DNA from: Geofilum rhodophaeum
GTDB taxonomy: Bacteria > Bacteroidota > Bacteroidia > Bacteroidales > Marinilabiliaceae
Length of the DNA stretch: 64,000 nucleotides
NCBI RefSeq assembly: GCF_002210225.1
Contig: NZ_MWUJ01000009.1
Span: 62,001-126,000, forward strand
Direction of reading: 5' to 3'
The position numbers and the translations under genes were made by a program. The notes below the pieces were generated by a model that saw nothing but the letters and a program-made list of their open reading frames with translations, had not been told where the DNA came from and did not search any database. Of the stretch, positions 35,251 through 44,166 are shown piece by piece. The stretch's first letter is position 1. Each line of letters begins with the position of its first letter.

Positions 35251-36411
35251 TTATTGAACTGCTACAAAGCGCCACTGCGCATTTACGTGCGTAGTATTGG
35301 CATACAGACTTACTGCCGCACCATTTGTAGTCCGCCCGTAACCATCCAAATACATACCAGTACCCCGGTTCTTCAAGCGATAATAACCATCTCCGGCTGA
35401 TTCTAAGCTCCACTGAGCATTTACATGGCTTGTATTGGCATACTGCCCACAATTCTCACCATTCGTAGTCCTTCCCATTCCGTCGATATACAAACCGGTT
35501 GCACGATTCTTGATGCGCTCATAACCATCGGCCGCCTCACGAATCCATTGCGCATTTTCTGATGTCGTATTGGCATATTGTCCCAGATCATCCCCGTCGC
35601 TTGTTCGAGCCATACCATCAAGGAACAAACCAGTGGCACGATTTTGAATGCGATAAAACTGTGAACTACCACCTGTTTCGCCACCTGTATTGCCACCTGT
35701 ACTGCTTCCACCTTCCCAAACGGTTAAATTCGCATACCCCTGACTGTTGCCGCCATAGGCCTCAGTCAACATAATGGCGTAAGCATTCCAGGTATTACCC
35801 AAACCCAAACCAGCGGCCCCCCAGGCATTAACGTGATTGGCAAAAGTGATGGTCCGACTCTCACCAACCGGAGCCATGGATCGCCGTGTACTGAACACCT
35901 GACGAAAAGTCTGTGTTCCGTCAATCGACGGAGCATTATAGCGCATTGCGGTATATATATCGTAAGTACCTCCATCAGAAGTAACACTACCACGATATTC
36001 GCCCGTAGGTCTCGACGCACCCCAACGCTCATTTACATAGTACTCGATCAGCGGATTCCTTGTCCATCCGTAATAGGCTATACTCCCCCCACCAGAATGC
36101 GTATGCGCACCTATATTATACCCAACCACCCGTGTAGCCGATCCCGTACTCCATCCTTTACCGCAAGTAAAATTCCCGGTATAATCCCAGGAAACCGAAT
36201 AGTTTCCTCCTTCTCCATTCTCATAATCTACATAGCCCCCTCTATCGTCGGTCCACAAGAACCAAAAAAATCCATCATGCGTGCTTGAGGTATAGGATTT
36301 TAAAGGCGCCTCTAAAGTATCTTCACCGAGGAGGTCCATTTCATCTGTGTCTTCAGAACATCCGACAAACAATAACAGCAAAAGTATTGCTGAACCCAAT
36401 AAATTTTTCAT
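35251..36411 (-). CDS. Endo-1,4-beta-xylanase GH11 lipoprotein with C-terminal CBM13-like trefoil
   Basis: 386 aa. Lipobox LFVGC with Cys18 is followed by SEDTDE, an acidic stretch like the Bacteroidota surface-export signal. The GH11 jelly roll spans about residues 42-232, with [28 protein letters not shown] (nucleophile Glu123), [11 protein letters not shown] and [13 protein letters not shown] (acid/base Glu217). A Gly/Thr/Ser linker (about 233-250) leads to three ~45-residue repeats containing RATGLxxDGxxRT and NAQW, a ricin-type trefoil for sugar binding. It likely cuts xylan at the cell surface. No SusC/SusD genes are adjacent. Confidence 0.93.
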   Translation of the reverse strand: MKNLLGSAILLLLLFVGCSEDTDEMDLLGEDTLEAPLKSYTSSTHDGFFWFLWTDDRGGYVDYENGEGGNYSVSWDYTGNFTCGKGWSTGSATRVVGYNIGAHTHSGGGSIAYYGWTRNPLIEYYVNERWGASRPTGEYRGSVTSDGGTYDIYTAMRYNAPSIDGTQTFRQVFSTRRSMAPVGESRTITFANHVNAWGAAGLGLGNTWNAYAIMLTEAYGGNSQGYANLTVWEGGSSTGGNTGGETGGSSQFYRIQNRATGLFLDGMARTSDGDDLGQYANTTSENAQWIREAADGYERIKNRATGLYIDGMGRTTNGENCGQYANTSHVNAQWSLESAGDGYYRLKNRGTGMYLDGYGRTTNGAAVSLYANTTHVNAQWRFVAVQ

Positions 36412-36757
36412 TTAACTCTTTTTTGTTAACAATAAAATAAGTTTGGCAGAACCAACACCACTCTGAAATTTCTACTTTCAAACAGTTAAATCAGCAGAAT
36501 GATGTAAGTGTAAATTTACAAATCAATAATCCATTGATCTTTACCATTTGAGACAATCTTTTTAAGATTTGAGATAAAGCAGTGTACATATTTCAATTTT
36601 GGGACATAATAAATTTCCACCTCCGCCCATTAACTAAACATAATTACTAAACCTTAATCTTTATTCTTAGCCATTAATGACAATACTCAGCCAAACCTAA
36701 ATGCAAAAATCAGTGTCCGACCAGAGGAATAAATCGTGCATTTCTCAATAATTCTCT
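36412..36757. other. AT-rich divergent intergenic region between xylanase and AGCS genes
   Basis: About 350 bp without a gene. I see a dyad aatctt-ttt-aagatt at 36555-36569, flanked by two copies of tttgaga (one on each side). No good TAnnTTTG box is visible for the xylanase on the minus strand. Confidence 0.5.
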
Positions 36758-36765
36758 TATTTTTG
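36758..36765 (+). promoter_or_regulatory. -7 box TATTTTTG for the AGCS symporter
   Basis: Perfect TAnnTTTG, 23 bp before the ATG. There is no Shine-Dalgarno, as is usual in this phylum. Confidence 0.55.
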
Positions 36766-36787
36766 TTAGCAATCATCATTTTTTAAT

Positions 36788-38500
36788 ATGCAGCACTTCA
36801 GCGACCTGTTAACCAGCATCGATTCGGCCATTGGAGGTTCTCAATGGTTTGTTTTCCTTTTATTGGGTACCGGACTGTTCTTCACGCTCTATCTGGTATT
36901 TCCGCAGTTGCGCTACTTTAAATACGCCCTAAAGATTGTCCGTGGCAAGTTCGACCGCGACGGCGACGAAGGCGACACCAGTCACTTCCAGGCACTGACT
37001 ACCGCCCTCTCGGGGACCGTGGGCACCGGTAATATTGCCGGAGTGGCCTTTGCTTTGCACCTGGGGGGACCGGCAGCGCTGTTTTGGATGCTGGTAACGG
37101 CGGTAATTGGTATGACCACCAAATTTGTGGAGGTAACCCTTTCGCACAAATACCGCGAGAAAGCACCGGATGGCTCCATAGCAGGCGGTCCCATGTACTA
37201 TATGAAAAAACGCCTTTGGTTAAAGCTGCCCTCAGGGCGCACCCTACGTTTTGGAAAAGTGCTGGCGGCACTTTTTGCCGTGGCCACCGTTTTCTCCTCC
37301 TTCGGCACCGGCAACCTTCCCCAAGTCAACAGCATAGCCAACTCCCTCTGGGAAACATTTTCTATCCCCCACCTCTACACCGGTATTGTCCTGTCCATTC
37401 TCCTCGCCTTTGTGATTGTAGGCGGCATCAAACGCATCGCCAAAGTCACCCAAACCCTGGTACCGGCTATGGCCCTCATCTACTTTGCCGGCGCCATCCT
37501 GGTCATTGCCTTCAATTACGATAACATCTGGCCCTCCATGGTCGCAGTAGTCAAGGACGTATTTACCGGCTCTGCAGCCAGCGGTGGCTTTCTGGGCGCC
37601 TCCATAGCCTTTGCCTTTAACCGCGGGGTCAACCGGGGACTCTTTTCCAACGAGGCGGGACAAGGTTCCGCGCCCATAGCCCACGCGGCTGCACGGGCCC
37701 ACGAGCCCGTTTCAGAGGGCCTCGTAGCCCTGCTCGAACCCTTCATCGACACCATCATCATCTGCTCCATAACCGGGATGACCCTCCTGGCCTCCGGCGT
37801 TTGGCAGGAAAAGCACGAAAATCTGTTCCAGACGGCCGATATGGAAATTCTGGACCAGCGCTATCACGAAGAGCAGGAAGAACAGCTCCAGCTCTTGGCC
37901 AATCACGTCAAGGGCTCCGCCTCGCTGCCCCTATTCAACGGAGAGCTGGAAGTAGCAGAGGGCGTAATCACCAATGAGCTAACCGTAATCCATGCCCGCT
38001 CAGTAGCTGAAAACGTACGCATACAACAAGGAGGCAAGCCCTACACCGGAAGCATTCGGGTGCGGCAGGGAAAACCCGTGGGACAACCCCAGCTCCAGTT
38101 CTACGGCCGCTCCCTGATTCACAGCGCCCCCCTAACCACCATTGCCTTTTCGCGCAGTTGGCTGGGCCCCTGGGGCAAGTACATTGTAGCGATCGGACTG
38201 CTCCTCTTTGCCTTTTCCACAGCCATCTCCTGGAGCTACTACGGCGGCCGCGCCATGGTTTACCTCTTTGGCCTGCAATCGGTCCTCTATTACAAAATTG
38301 TTTACGTTATAGGCTTCTTCCTGGCTGCCATCCTCGACACCTCCCTCATCTGGATTTTCTCCGGCATCACCATTGCGCTCATGACCATCCCCAACCTCCT
38401 GGGCATGCTGTGGCTGCACAAAGAAGTAAAAACCGAGGTAAAAAGCTTCTGGAACGAATACGCCGAACGCTTCCCCGAAGAAAAACCACCCCGCTACTAA
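36788..38500 (+). CDS. Amino acid carrier, AGCS (alanine/glycine:cation symporter) family, with inserted domain
   Basis: 570 aa inner-membrane Na+-coupled amino acid symporter. Family signatures are ALSGTVGTGNIAGVAFALHLGG, the IAGGPMYYMKK loop and FNRGVNRGLFSNEAGQGSAP. Residues about 340-440 interrupt the transmembrane order with a hydrophilic segment (HEEQEEQLQLL, NELTVIHARSVAENVRIQQG) that is absent from the usual ~450-aa members. The last helices resume at WLGPWGKYIVAIGLLLFAFS. The insertion probably faces one side of the membrane and may sense or regulate. Substrate not assigned. Confidence 0.9.
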   Translation: MQHFSDLLTSIDSAIGGSQWFVFLLLGTGLFFTLYLVFPQLRYFKYALKIVRGKFDRDGDEGDTSHFQALTTALSGTVGTGNIAGVAFALHLGGPAALFWMLVTAVIGMTTKFVEVTLSHKYREKAPDGSIAGGPMYYMKKRLWLKLPSGRTLRFGKVLAALFAVATVFSSFGTGNLPQVNSIANSLWETFSIPHLYTGIVLSILLAFVIVGGIKRIAKVTQTLVPAMALIYFAGAILVIAFNYDNIWPSMVAVVKDVFTGSAASGGFLGASIAFAFNRGVNRGLFSNEAGQGSAPIAHAAARAHEPVSEGLVALLEPFIDTIIICSITGMTLLASGVWQEKHENLFQTADMEILDQRYHEEQEEQLQLLANHVKGSASLPLFNGELEVAEGVITNELTVIHARSVAENVRIQQGGKPYTGSIRVRQGKPVGQPQLQFYGRSLIHSAPLTTIAFSRSWLGPWGKYIVAIGLLLFAFSTAISWSYYGGRAMVYLFGLQSVLYYKIVYVIGFFLAAILDTSLIWIFSGITIALMTIPNLLGMLWLHKEVKTEVKSFWNEYAERFPEEKPPRY

Positions 38501-38552
38501 CCATGAAACACCTGCTTCACGAAATAAATTTCATCAAACCAACCCGAAGGGT

Positions 38553-38560
38553 TATTTTTG
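38553..38560 (+). promoter_or_regulatory. -7 box TATTTTTG for the rSAM/lipoprotein pair
   Basis: Perfect TAnnTTTG match, 55 bp before the lipoprotein ATG, at the edge where base composition turns AT-rich. Confidence 0.55.
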
Positions 38561-38614
38561 CAGTCTCGAAGCAACCTGAGCATTAAAACCAACACTTATT
38601 TTAAATCAAATAAG

Positions 38615-38980
38615 ATGAAACGAAATGTGATTAGGCAAATAGTTGGAGGATTAAGTTTGACATCTGCCATGTTTGTTTTTCAAGCATGCTATGGCACTCC
38701 GCAGGATTTTGGACTTGATTTATTAATTGAAGGCCAGGTGAAATCTAAAACATCAGGGTTGCCAATTAAAGGAATTAAAGTATCTGTAGCCGACAATATG
38801 CAATACACCTGGACAAATGAAGAAGGCGAGTTTTCATTTTATACGGAAATGCTGGAAGAATTAACCCTACGATTCCAAGATGTTGATTCTATTAAAAACG
38901 GACTTCATGTTGATAAGGATACGGTATTAACAGACTTAAGCAAAGACATTTACTTAGATATAGTTCTGGAAGAAAAATAA
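38615..38980 (+). CDS. rSAM/lipoprotein system lipoprotein (TIGR04134-like)
   Basis: 121 aa. The signal peptide ends in the lipobox MFVFQAC (Cys25), followed by YGTPQDFGLDLLIEGQV, which is the hallmark of the small lipoproteins paired with a radical SAM enzyme in Bacteroidota. The mature part reads as a carboxypeptidase-regulatory-like beta sandwich (SKTSGLPIKGIKVSVAD, TNEEGEFSFYTE). It is presumably the substrate or partner of the next gene's enzyme. The stop TAA is directly followed by the ATG of that gene. The DNA is clearly AT-richer than its neighbours. Confidence 0.87.
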   Translation: MKRNVIRQIVGGLSLTSAMFVFQACYGTPQDFGLDLLIEGQVKSKTSGLPIKGIKVSVADNMQYTWTNEEGEFSFYTEMLEELTLRFQDVDSIKNGLHVDKDTVLTDLSKDIYLDIVLEEK

Positions 38981-40054
38981 ATGCTATCATCACTTATAAA
39001 ATACAGTTTCAGAAAATTTAAGGTTTCAGAAACAAAACGGCACGAACTCAATTATTTGTTTTGGGAGTGTACTACACGCTGTAATTTAAATTGCTTGCAT
39101 TGTGGAAGTGATTGCTCAAAAAACAGTGTAAATAAAGATATGCCTGCTGAGGATTTCTTTGAGGCAATTGATACAATAAAGCGTATTCCACAAAATTTCA
39201 CGGTTGTATTTACCGGTGGTGAGCCTCTTTTACGAAAGGATTTAGAGCTATGTGGAAAAGAACTGCGCAGACGAGGTTTTAAATGGTCGATGGTCTCAAA
39301 TGGACATTTATACGATAAAGAAAGACACATTTCATTACTTAATGCAGGAATTGGTGCATTGACAATTAGTTTAGATGGCCTTAAAGAATCTCATAATTGG
39401 TTGAGAAATAATGAAAAAAGTTTCGACAAAGTAATGAATGCAGTTCAATTGGCAGCATCTTCCAATCGTTTAAACTTTGACATTGTAACTTGTGTAAACC
39501 AAAGGAATATTAATGAACTTGAACAAATAAAGAAATTACTAATTTCAAAAAATGTAAAGGCATGGAGGCTTTTTACAATTATTCCTATCGGTAGAGCCGT
39601 TCACAATCCAGAGTTACTACTGACTGACAATCAGCTTGTTCAATTAATGGACTTCATAGCAGCTTGTCGGAAATCCAAAGAAATTGATATAAAATTCAGT
39701 TGTGAGGGTTATGTTGGTAAATACGAACCATTGGTAAGGGACTCGTTCTTCTTTTGTCGGGCAGGAATTAATATTGGCTCGATTTTAATTGACGGTTCTA
39801 TTTCAGCATGTCCAAACATTGCCAGGTCTTTTTCACAAGGAAATATTTACAAGGATAATTTTTATTCGGTTTGGGATAATAAATTTCAACCCTTTAGAAA
39901 CAGAGACTGGACAAGAATTGGGCAATGTAAAACATGCAAAGACTTTAAAGATTGTCAGGGAAACGGCTTACACAACTGGCATGGTGAAAAGAATAATGTT
40001 CTAGTTTGTCATAAGGAAAAAATCGAGACAGCCACCTACAGAGAACACCGTTAG
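38981..40054 (+). CDS. rSAM/lipoprotein system radical SAM/SPASM enzyme (TIGR04133-like)
   Basis: 357 aa. The N-terminus RHELNYLFWECTTRCNLNC is characteristic. The SAM cluster is CNLNCLHC (Cys34, 38, 41; CX3CX2C), with TGGEPLLRKDL and SLDGLKESHNWLR following. The C-terminal SPASM-like region has several cysteines (FFCRAGINIGS, SACPNIA, CKTCKDFKDCQGNG). Enzymes of this type modify peptides or proteins, and the partner lipoprotein is the likely target. The chemistry is not known. AT-rich, with codon use unlike purL downstream, which suggests horizontal transfer. Its last codons lie in the first of the 85-bp tandem repeats. Confidence 0.9.
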   Translation: MLSSLIKYSFRKFKVSETKRHELNYLFWECTTRCNLNCLHCGSDCSKNSVNKDMPAEDFFEAIDTIKRIPQNFTVVFTGGEPLLRKDLELCGKELRRRGFKWSMVSNGHLYDKERHISLLNAGIGALTISLDGLKESHNWLRNNEKSFDKVMNAVQLAASSNRLNFDIVTCVNQRNINELEQIKKLLISKNVKAWRLFTIIPIGRAVHNPELLLTDNQLVQLMDFIAACRKSKEIDIKFSCEGYVGKYEPLVRDSFFFCRAGINIGSILIDGSISACPNIARSFSQGNIYKDNFYSVWDNKFQPFRNRDWTRIGQCKTCKDFKDCQGNGLHNWHGEKNNVLVCHKEKIETATYREHR

Positions 40055-40282
40055 TGAACAAACATTCCTACCGTTACAAGCATCCCTCCACTCTGGAAGG
40101 GAAGTAGTGCAAGAAGCGGCCTACAGAAAACTCCGTAATGAACAAGGATGCGTAGCGTTACAAGCACGGCCCCAGTACTGGAAGGGAAGTAGTGTAGAAC
40201 AGCTGCCTTCAGAAAATTACTCGTTAGAGCGCAGATGCCTGTTGTTAAGCAGCAGCGCAAACAACAGGCATCAAGCGTAAAG
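40027..40282. repeat. Degenerate ~85-bp tandem repeats (2 clear units, 1 diverged)
   Basis: Units begin at about 40027, 40112 and 40198. Units 1 and 2 share cctacaga, tgaacaa, cgttacaagca and tctggaagggaagtagtg or tactggaagggaagtagtg at a period of exactly 85 bp. Unit 3 is diverged after its cttcagaaaa and contains a perfect 13-bp inverted repeat, gatgcctgttgtt/aacaacaggcatc. Unit 1 covers the stop of the radical SAM gene. No coding potential is apparent in the 260-bp gap to purL. Confidence 0.7.
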
Positions 40283-40314
40283 AACAGGTGTTTAATGTCA
40301 GGCGCAGGAATACA

Positions 40315-43300
40315 CTACTGCGCCTCTACCCACTTCCTCGCATTCACAAAAGCCTCCAACCACGGACTCACCTCATCCGATTTGCGCCCCTCAGGATAAT
40401 GCGGCCACTGCCAAGGCAGAATGGCCCGCTCCGGGTGCGGCATCATGGCCAGGTGACGCCCATCCTGCGAACAGATGGCTGCAGTATTAAAAGCACTGCC
40501 ATTCGGATTGGCCGGATAACCCTCATAACCGTAGAAACCAGGCAAGTGATAAGCATCCTTCGCTTTCGGGAAATTGAACTTGCCCTCACCGTGTGCCACC
40601 CAGACGCCCAGACGCGAACCCGCCAGAGACTGCAACATCACCGAGTGGTTTTCGGCAATTTCCATATTGATGAACTGAGATTCAAACTTATGAGATTCAT
40701 TGTGCGCCATAAAAGGCTGCTCGTCGTGCTCCGGATAAACCAGTCCCAGCTCCACCATCAACTGACAACCGTTACAAATACCCAGACTTAAAGTATTGTT
40801 GCGCGCATAAAAAGCATTAAGCGCCTTTTTGGCCTTCTCGTTGTGCAGGAAGGCACCCGCCCAACCCTTGGCCGAGCCCAGCACGTCGGAGTTGCTGAAG
40901 CCGCCCACATACACCACGAAGTCGATTTCTTCCAGCGTTTCACGCCCCGAAATCAAATCGGTCATGTGTACATCCTTCACATCAAAGCCAGCCAGGTAGA
41001 GGGTGTAGGCCATTTCACGGTCGCCATTGACCCCTTTTTCACGAATAATGGCCGCCTTGGCCTTACGCGGCCCGGAAGCCGGCACCTGGGTCAAGCCCAG
41101 GGCGGACAAGGAACCTTTGAACTGGTCCGGGAAACGGTAATGCAGCGGCTGCTCCTTATAATTGGCAAAACGTGCTGCAGCCAGTTCTTCCCCACTTTGC
41201 TTACGATCAAGCAGGAAGGAAGTACGGAACCACAAGTCGCGCAAGGCATCGATGTCCAGCTCCAGCGGCTGGCCCTTGCCCGCAATACGTAACTGACGCT
41301 CAGCTGTCGGTGCACCCAGGTCCACCGCATGCACTTCATACTTGTCCAAAATGGCCTGAACCCGCTTCTGATCCTTCACCTGAACCACCACACCGGGATT
41401 CTCGCTGAAGAGGATCTTTACCAGGTCGTCTTCCTGAAAGGCGGACAAATCGATGGCTACACCATAATCCTTATTGGCAAAGCACATTTCGAGCAAGGCA
41501 ATAACCAGTCCCCCCGCAGAGATGTCGTGACCGGCCAACACCAATCCCTCCTGAATCATTTCCTGCAGGGCGGCAAAACCGTCCTTAAAGTAATCGCTGT
41601 CCATCACCGTGGGCGCCTCATTGCCCAGCTGGTTCAGTATTTGGGCAAAGCTGCTGCCACCGAGTTTCAAATTGTCGAAGGACAAATCGATGTGCAGCAA
41701 ACGGGTGGCGACATCCTTCTTCAATACAGGCTCTACCATCTTGCGTACATCCGACACCTCACCCACCGAACTGATGATGACGGTTCCGGGCGACATCACC
41801 TGCTCCCCGTTCTTATATTTTTGGGTCATCGACAGGGAATCCTTACCCGTAGGCACATTAATTCCCAAATCCACCACAAAGTCGCTCAAAGTCTCCACCG
41901 CCTCGTACAAACGGGCATCTTCACCGGGGTTTTTACAAGGCCACATCCAGTTGGCACTCAAACTCACCCCTTTCAATCCGTGCGTCAGCGGTGCCCAAAC
42001 CAGGTTGGTCAGGGCCTCGGCCACACTCAAAATAGAGCCGGCTCCGGCATCGATCAAAGCAGCGGCGGGGGCATGCCCGATAGAGGTAGCCACCCCTTCG
42101 CGTCCGCGATAATCTATGGCCGTAACACCCAGGTTGTTCAAGGGCAGCTGTACCTCACCGGCACATTGCTGCTTAGCCACCCGGCCCGTTACCGAACGGT
42201 CCACTTTGTTCGTCAGCCAGTCCTTACAGGCCACCCCTTCAATCTGCAACACCTTTTCGAGGTATTCCTCAATAAGGGCCGAATCGTAGCGCAAAGGCGC
42301 AAAGTCAGTGGTCTGCGTACTGTCCTGCATCACCGTTTTGGGAGGATTACCAAACATATCGGCCAATTGCCAGTCGATGGGCGCATTGCCCTTGTCGTCC
42401 TCAAACTTGAAGTGCATATCGCCGGTGGTCTCTCCCACCACATACATGGGCGAACGTTCCCGTTCGGCCACCTTTTGCAAAACATCCAGGTCCTTCTCCT
42501 TCAAAACCAGTCCCATTCGCTCCTGCGACTCGTTGCCAACTATCTCACGGGCCGACAAGGTGGGGTCGCCCACCGGCAGTTTGTCGATGTGAATGGTTCC
42601 TCCGGTGGTCTCCACCAATTCGGAAAGACAGTTGAGGTGACCACCGGCACCGTGGTCGTGAATCGATACGATGGGGTTCTCGTCCCGCTCTACCATGGCG
42701 CGAATGGCGTTCATGGCGCGTTTCTGCATTTCGGGATTCGAACGCTGTACGGCATTCAACTCAATGGCATTGGCAAATTCTCCGGTGGCCACCGACGAAA
42801 CGGCACCGCCACCCATACCAATGCGATAATTGTCGCCCCCCAGCAGCACCACCCGGTCGCCCTTCTTCGGGTCGTCCTTTAGTCCGTCCCGCTTGCGGGC
42901 ATAGCCAATGCCACCGGCCAGCATAATCACCTTATCAAAAGCAAATTCCTTTTGTTGCTCAAAATGCTCGAAGGTCAGCAAGGAACCACAAATAAGGGGC
43001 TGACCAAATTTATTGCCGAAATCACTGGCTCCGTTGGAGGCTTTGATAAGAATCTGCTCGGGGGTTTGATACAACCAGGGGCGCTCGGGCACGTTCTTTT
43101 CCCATACCCGGCCCCCTTCGGGACGCGGATAGCTGGTCATGTAAACAGCGGTTCCTGCCAGGGGCAGGGAGCCCTTTCCGCCGGCCAAACGGTCGCGAAT
43201 CTCTCCTCCCGTACCGGTGGCTGCGCCGTTAAAAGGCTCTACTGTGGTCGGGAAGTTATGGGTTTCTGCTTTCAGCGAAATGATGGACTCGAAGGGCTGT

Positions 43301-44004
43301 TCCCTGAAAAAATCGGGCTTGTCCTGCGAAGCCGGCGCAAACTGCACCGCCCGGGGACCTTCAACAAAGGCCACATTGTCCTTATACGCCGAGACCAGGA
43401 AATTCTTATTTTCGTTGGAGGTTCGTTTGATCAGTTGGAACAGGGTACTGGGCATTTCCTGTCCATCGATTACAAAAATGCCATTGAAGATTTTATGTCG
43501 GCAATGCTCGGAATTCACCTGAGAGAAGCCAAATACTTCGCTGTCGGTGAGTCGGCGCCCGAGGCGCTGACTCAGTTCCTCCAGATAGCTGACCTCTTCC
43601 TCACTCAGTGCCAGACCCTCCTGCTTGTTGTAGGCCGCTACATCCTCAATATACACAATGGGATCGGGCTGCTTAGCAATGGTAAACACTTCCTGATCCA
43701 AACCCTTATAAAGGCGCTGCAACATAGGGTCAAAGTCCACCTCTGCGCTGGCTGCCTTAAAAAATTCTTCGATGCGGATGATTCCGTTGATGCCCATATT
43801 CTGGGTAATTTCTACCGCGTTGGTGCTCCAGGGCGTAATCATCTCGCGACGTGGACCAACAAAAAAGCCGTCCAGTTTATCGGCTTGCAATAATTTTGCG
43901 CCACTGAACAGCCATTCCAATTTGATGACATCTGCCTGCGGCAGTTGTACCGAAGTATGTACTGCCAATACCTGAGCGGCTTTGCCCTCGAAAAAAAGCA
44001 CCAT
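40315..44004 (-). CDS. purL: Phosphoribosylformylglycinamidine synthase (large, single-chain)
   Basis: Fourth step of purine synthesis, amidating FGAR with glutamine-derived ammonia. The 1229-aa single chain has the N-terminal PurS-like part, two AIR-synthase-like halves (ETHNFPTTVEPFNGAATGTGG; GKDSLSMTQKY; LAGHDISAGGLVIALLEM) and a C-terminal class I glutaminase. In the glutaminase the nucleophilic Cys is in LGICNGCQLM and the His/Glu pair in PHPERAILPW. I start at MVLFFEGKAAQ, the first Met with family resemblance. Short dyad ggcgcag/ctgcgcc at the 3' end may help termination. Confidence 0.97.
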   Translation of the reverse strand: MVLFFEGKAAQVLAVHTSVQLPQADVIKLEWLFSGAKLLQADKLDGFFVGPRREMITPWSTNAVEITQNMGINGIIRIEEFFKAASAEVDFDPMLQRLYKGLDQEVFTIAKQPDPIVYIEDVAAYNKQEGLALSEEEVSYLEELSQRLGRRLTDSEVFGFSQVNSEHCRHKIFNGIFVIDGQEMPSTLFQLIKRTSNENKNFLVSAYKDNVAFVEGPRAVQFAPASQDKPDFFREQPFESIISLKAETHNFPTTVEPFNGAATGTGGEIRDRLAGGKGSLPLAGTAVYMTSYPRPEGGRVWEKNVPERPWLYQTPEQILIKASNGASDFGNKFGQPLICGSLLTFEHFEQQKEFAFDKVIMLAGGIGYARKRDGLKDDPKKGDRVVLLGGDNYRIGMGGGAVSSVATGEFANAIELNAVQRSNPEMQKRAMNAIRAMVERDENPIVSIHDHGAGGHLNCLSELVETTGGTIHIDKLPVGDPTLSAREIVGNESQERMGLVLKEKDLDVLQKVAERERSPMYVVGETTGDMHFKFEDDKGNAPIDWQLADMFGNPPKTVMQDSTQTTDFAPLRYDSALIEEYLEKVLQIEGVACKDWLTNKVDRSVTGRVAKQQCAGEVQLPLNNLGVTAIDYRGREGVATSIGHAPAAALIDAGAGSILSVAEALTNLVWAPLTHGLKGVSLSANWMWPCKNPGEDARLYEAVETLSDFVVDLGINVPTGKDSLSMTQKYKNGEQVMSPGTVIISSVGEVSDVRKMVEPVLKKDVATRLLHIDLSFDNLKLGGSSFAQILNQLGNEAPTVMDSDYFKDGFAALQEMIQEGLVLAGHDISAGGLVIALLEMCFANKDYGVAIDLSAFQEDDLVKILFSENPGVVVQVKDQKRVQAILDKYEVHAVDLGAPTAERQLRIAGKGQPLELDIDALRDLWFRTSFLLDRKQSGEELAAARFANYKEQPLHYRFPDQFKGSLSALGLTQVPASGPRKAKAAIIREKGVNGDREMAYTLYLAGFDVKDVHMTDLISGRETLEEIDFVVYVGGFSNSDVLGSAKGWAGAFLHNEKAKKALNAFYARNNTLSLGICNGCQLMVELGLVYPEHDEQPFMAHNESHKFESQFINMEIAENHSVMLQSLAGSRLGVWVAHGEGKFNFPKAKDAYHLPGFYGYEGYPANPNGSAFNTAAICSQDGRHLAMMPHPERAILPWQWPHYPEGRKSDEVSPWLEAFVNARKWVEAQ

Positions 44005-44102
44005 GAAGTTTAGATTTGGAAGGTTTATAATCAATTCCGTTGCAAATTTAATCAAAAGCCCCCATCGCACCAACTAAAAAAACACTAATTGCCACCAAAA
44101 GC

Positions 44103-44143
44103 AAAGCCGCCGCAAGGTGCTGTGAGAACCCTGCGGCGGCTTT
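44103..44143 (-). terminator. Terminator of galK
   Basis: aaagccgccgca/tgcggcggcttt, a perfect 12-bp stem. On the minus strand it is followed by a short T-rich stretch, 24 bp after the galK stop. Confidence 0.8.
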
Positions 44144-44166
44144 AATGATTTATACCGAAGTTCAGC

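Noticed and set aside
40027-40282. CRISPR array
   Set aside because: Period of 85 bp with whole-unit similarity and no short repeat/variable spacer pattern; no cas genes in the window.
41329-42882. 517-aa open frame opposite purL
   Set aside because: His- and Gln-rich shadow of the purL coding sequence with no domain; long antisense frames are expected in such a gene.
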